Positions 63,374 through 64,000 of a stretch of 64,000 bases of DNA are shown one piece after another (within the stretch, counting starts at the first letter, position 1; every line of letters starts with the position of its first letter). A program made the position numbers and the translations under genes. This stretch comes from Candidatus Desulfofervidaceae bacterium (GTDB taxonomy: Bacteria; Desulfobacterota; Desulfofervidia; Desulfofervidales; Desulfofervidaceae), in contig JALWFG010000011.1 in assembly GCA_027038965.1 (NCBI GenBank), positions 62,001 to 126,000 of the forward strand, read 5' to 3'. Under the pieces are notes generated by a model. That model worked only from the letters and a program-made list of their open reading frames with translations. It did not search any database and was not told the DNA's origin.

Positions 63374-64000
63374 ATGCGCAAGGTTTATCTTCTGGCTTTA
63401 GGATGTCCTAAAAATTTGGTAGATAGTGAGATTTTATCTAGTCTGCTTTCTCAAAATGGATTAGAACTTGTAGACAGGCCTGAGCAGGCCGATGTGTTTA
63501 TTGTGACTACATGTGCCTTTATTCGGCCGGCTGTAGAAGAAAGCATTGAAGCCATTTTAGAACTGGCCCAATTGAAAAAAAGACACAACCGCCTCATCGT
63601 AGCAGGTTGTTTAGTAGAAAGATATAAGAATGAGCTTCCTTCCCTTATGCCAGAAGTAGATAGCTGGATAGGATTTAAGGCCCTGTCCCAATTGCCTCAA
63701 TGGATAAAAAACGATACATTTCCCACCCTGGTCTTGACTGGTTCAGAATGGGAGCAAAGGGATTATTTGTCTCGTGTTCCTTCCCATCCCTTTAGTGCCT
63801 ATTTAAAAATTGCTGAGGGGTGTTCTAACCATTGCTCTTTTTGCACCATTCCCTTTATAAGGGGCAAATTGAGAAGTCGTCCGTTAGAGGAAATTTTGGA
63901 AGAGGCCCAGCGATTGGTCCAAATGGGAGTAAAAGAGCTTATTCTGGTTGCCCAAGAAACCACGGCCTATGGGATAGACCTTTATGGTCGGCCTTTGCTT
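63374..64000 (+). CDS. rimO: Ribosomal protein S12 methylthiotransferase (5' part)
   Basis: The first 209 codons, cut by the window edge. The N-terminal UPF0004 domain begins VYLLALGCPKNLVDSEILSS and has TTCAFI and AGCLVERY as cluster ligands. The radical SAM motif GCSNHCSFCTIPFIRGKLRSR lies at ~149 (CxxxCxxC). The pattern CPKNLVDSE marks RimO, which methylthiolates Asp of ribosomal protein S12, rather than MiaB. No clear Shine-Dalgarno precedes the ATG. Divergent from mltD. Confidence 0.93.
   Translation, partial: MRKVYLLALGCPKNLVDSEILSSLLSQNGLELVDRPEQADVFIVTTCAFIRPAVEESIEAILELAQLKKRHNRLIVAGCLVERYKNELPSLMPEVDSWIGFKALSQLPQWIKNDTFPTLVLTGSEWEQRDYLSRVPSHPFSAYLKIAEGCSNHCSFCTIPFIRGKLRSRPLEEILEEAQRLVQMGVKELILVAQETTAYGIDLYGRPLL

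Overview
The window reads as a chromosomal stretch from a diderm, AT-rich (roughly 40% G+C by eye), probably thermophilic and anaerobic bacterium of the Thermodesulfobacteriota/Desulfobacterota type. Supporting points are an outer-membrane TonB receptor and a secretin, a sigma54-type two-component system, a CIRCE-controlled groESL operon, an anaerobe-style phenylacetate-CoA ligase, a class V aminotransferase next to serA, DUF1844 and YdbH/YdbL proteins. The phylum is an inference from gene content; no 16S rRNA is present. Nearly all of the window is dense housekeeping sequence. No insertion sequence, prophage or CRISPR array was seen.

Layout. 1-9.2 kb: tail of an unknown gene, universal stress protein, trxB, HIT hydrolase, groESL with CIRCE, then a minus-strand run ydbL-ydbH-cca-deoC. 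9.2-17.4 kb: a lone receiver protein divergent from an XRE regulator, hflKC, mutT, and an operon of unknown gene, purSL-type purL and a small lipoprotein. 17.4-25.1 kb: pyruvate-kinase-C-like protein, pgi, a sensor kinase and NtrC-type activator, then a non-coding block holding a textbook sigma54 promoter and a very short terminated transcript, then alr, a YhcC-type radical SAM protein and ogt. 25-34.7 kb: an ArnT-like glycosyltransferase, two tRNA-Ser genes, an orphan small protein, pstS with a Pho-box-like element, emrAB with a candidate operator, a nucleoside phosphorylase-like protein, a TauE/SafE transporter and paaK. 34.7-41.8 kb: enolase, a degenerate FKBP, a cobalamin riboswitch controlling btuB-btuF, a HicBA toxin-antitoxin module beside a perfect 30-bp palindrome, and a second ArnT-like protein. 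41.9-50.6 kb: coiled-coil protein, Nudix, TPR/NTF2 protein, aminotransferase-serA-DUF1844-degP-rtcA. 50.6-59 kb: a minus-strand MSHA/type IV pilus machinery operon (exeA-like, pilM, pilN, pilO-pilP-NTF2 fusion, secretin, pilB, pilC). 59-64 kb: mltD-ade-dtd-MTH1187 family, then the start of rimO.

The most unusual points are: (1) the sigma54 promoter plus about 58-nt terminated RNA with an anti-Shine-Dalgarno seed directly after the gene for an NtrC-type activator; (2) a fused PilO-PilP protein carrying a C-terminal NTF2-like domain that also occurs on a TPR protein elsewhere in the window; (3) a recurring near-leaderless promoter layout (deoC, the purL operon, alr, the TauE/SafE gene, a glycosyltransferase gene), mixed with genes that have strong Shine-Dalgarno sequences; (4) a B12 riboswitch whose expression platform seems to combine a terminator with an alternative pairing that can mask the btuB ribosome binding site. 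All functions are read from sequence patterns without database searches; promoter and RNA calls are by eye.
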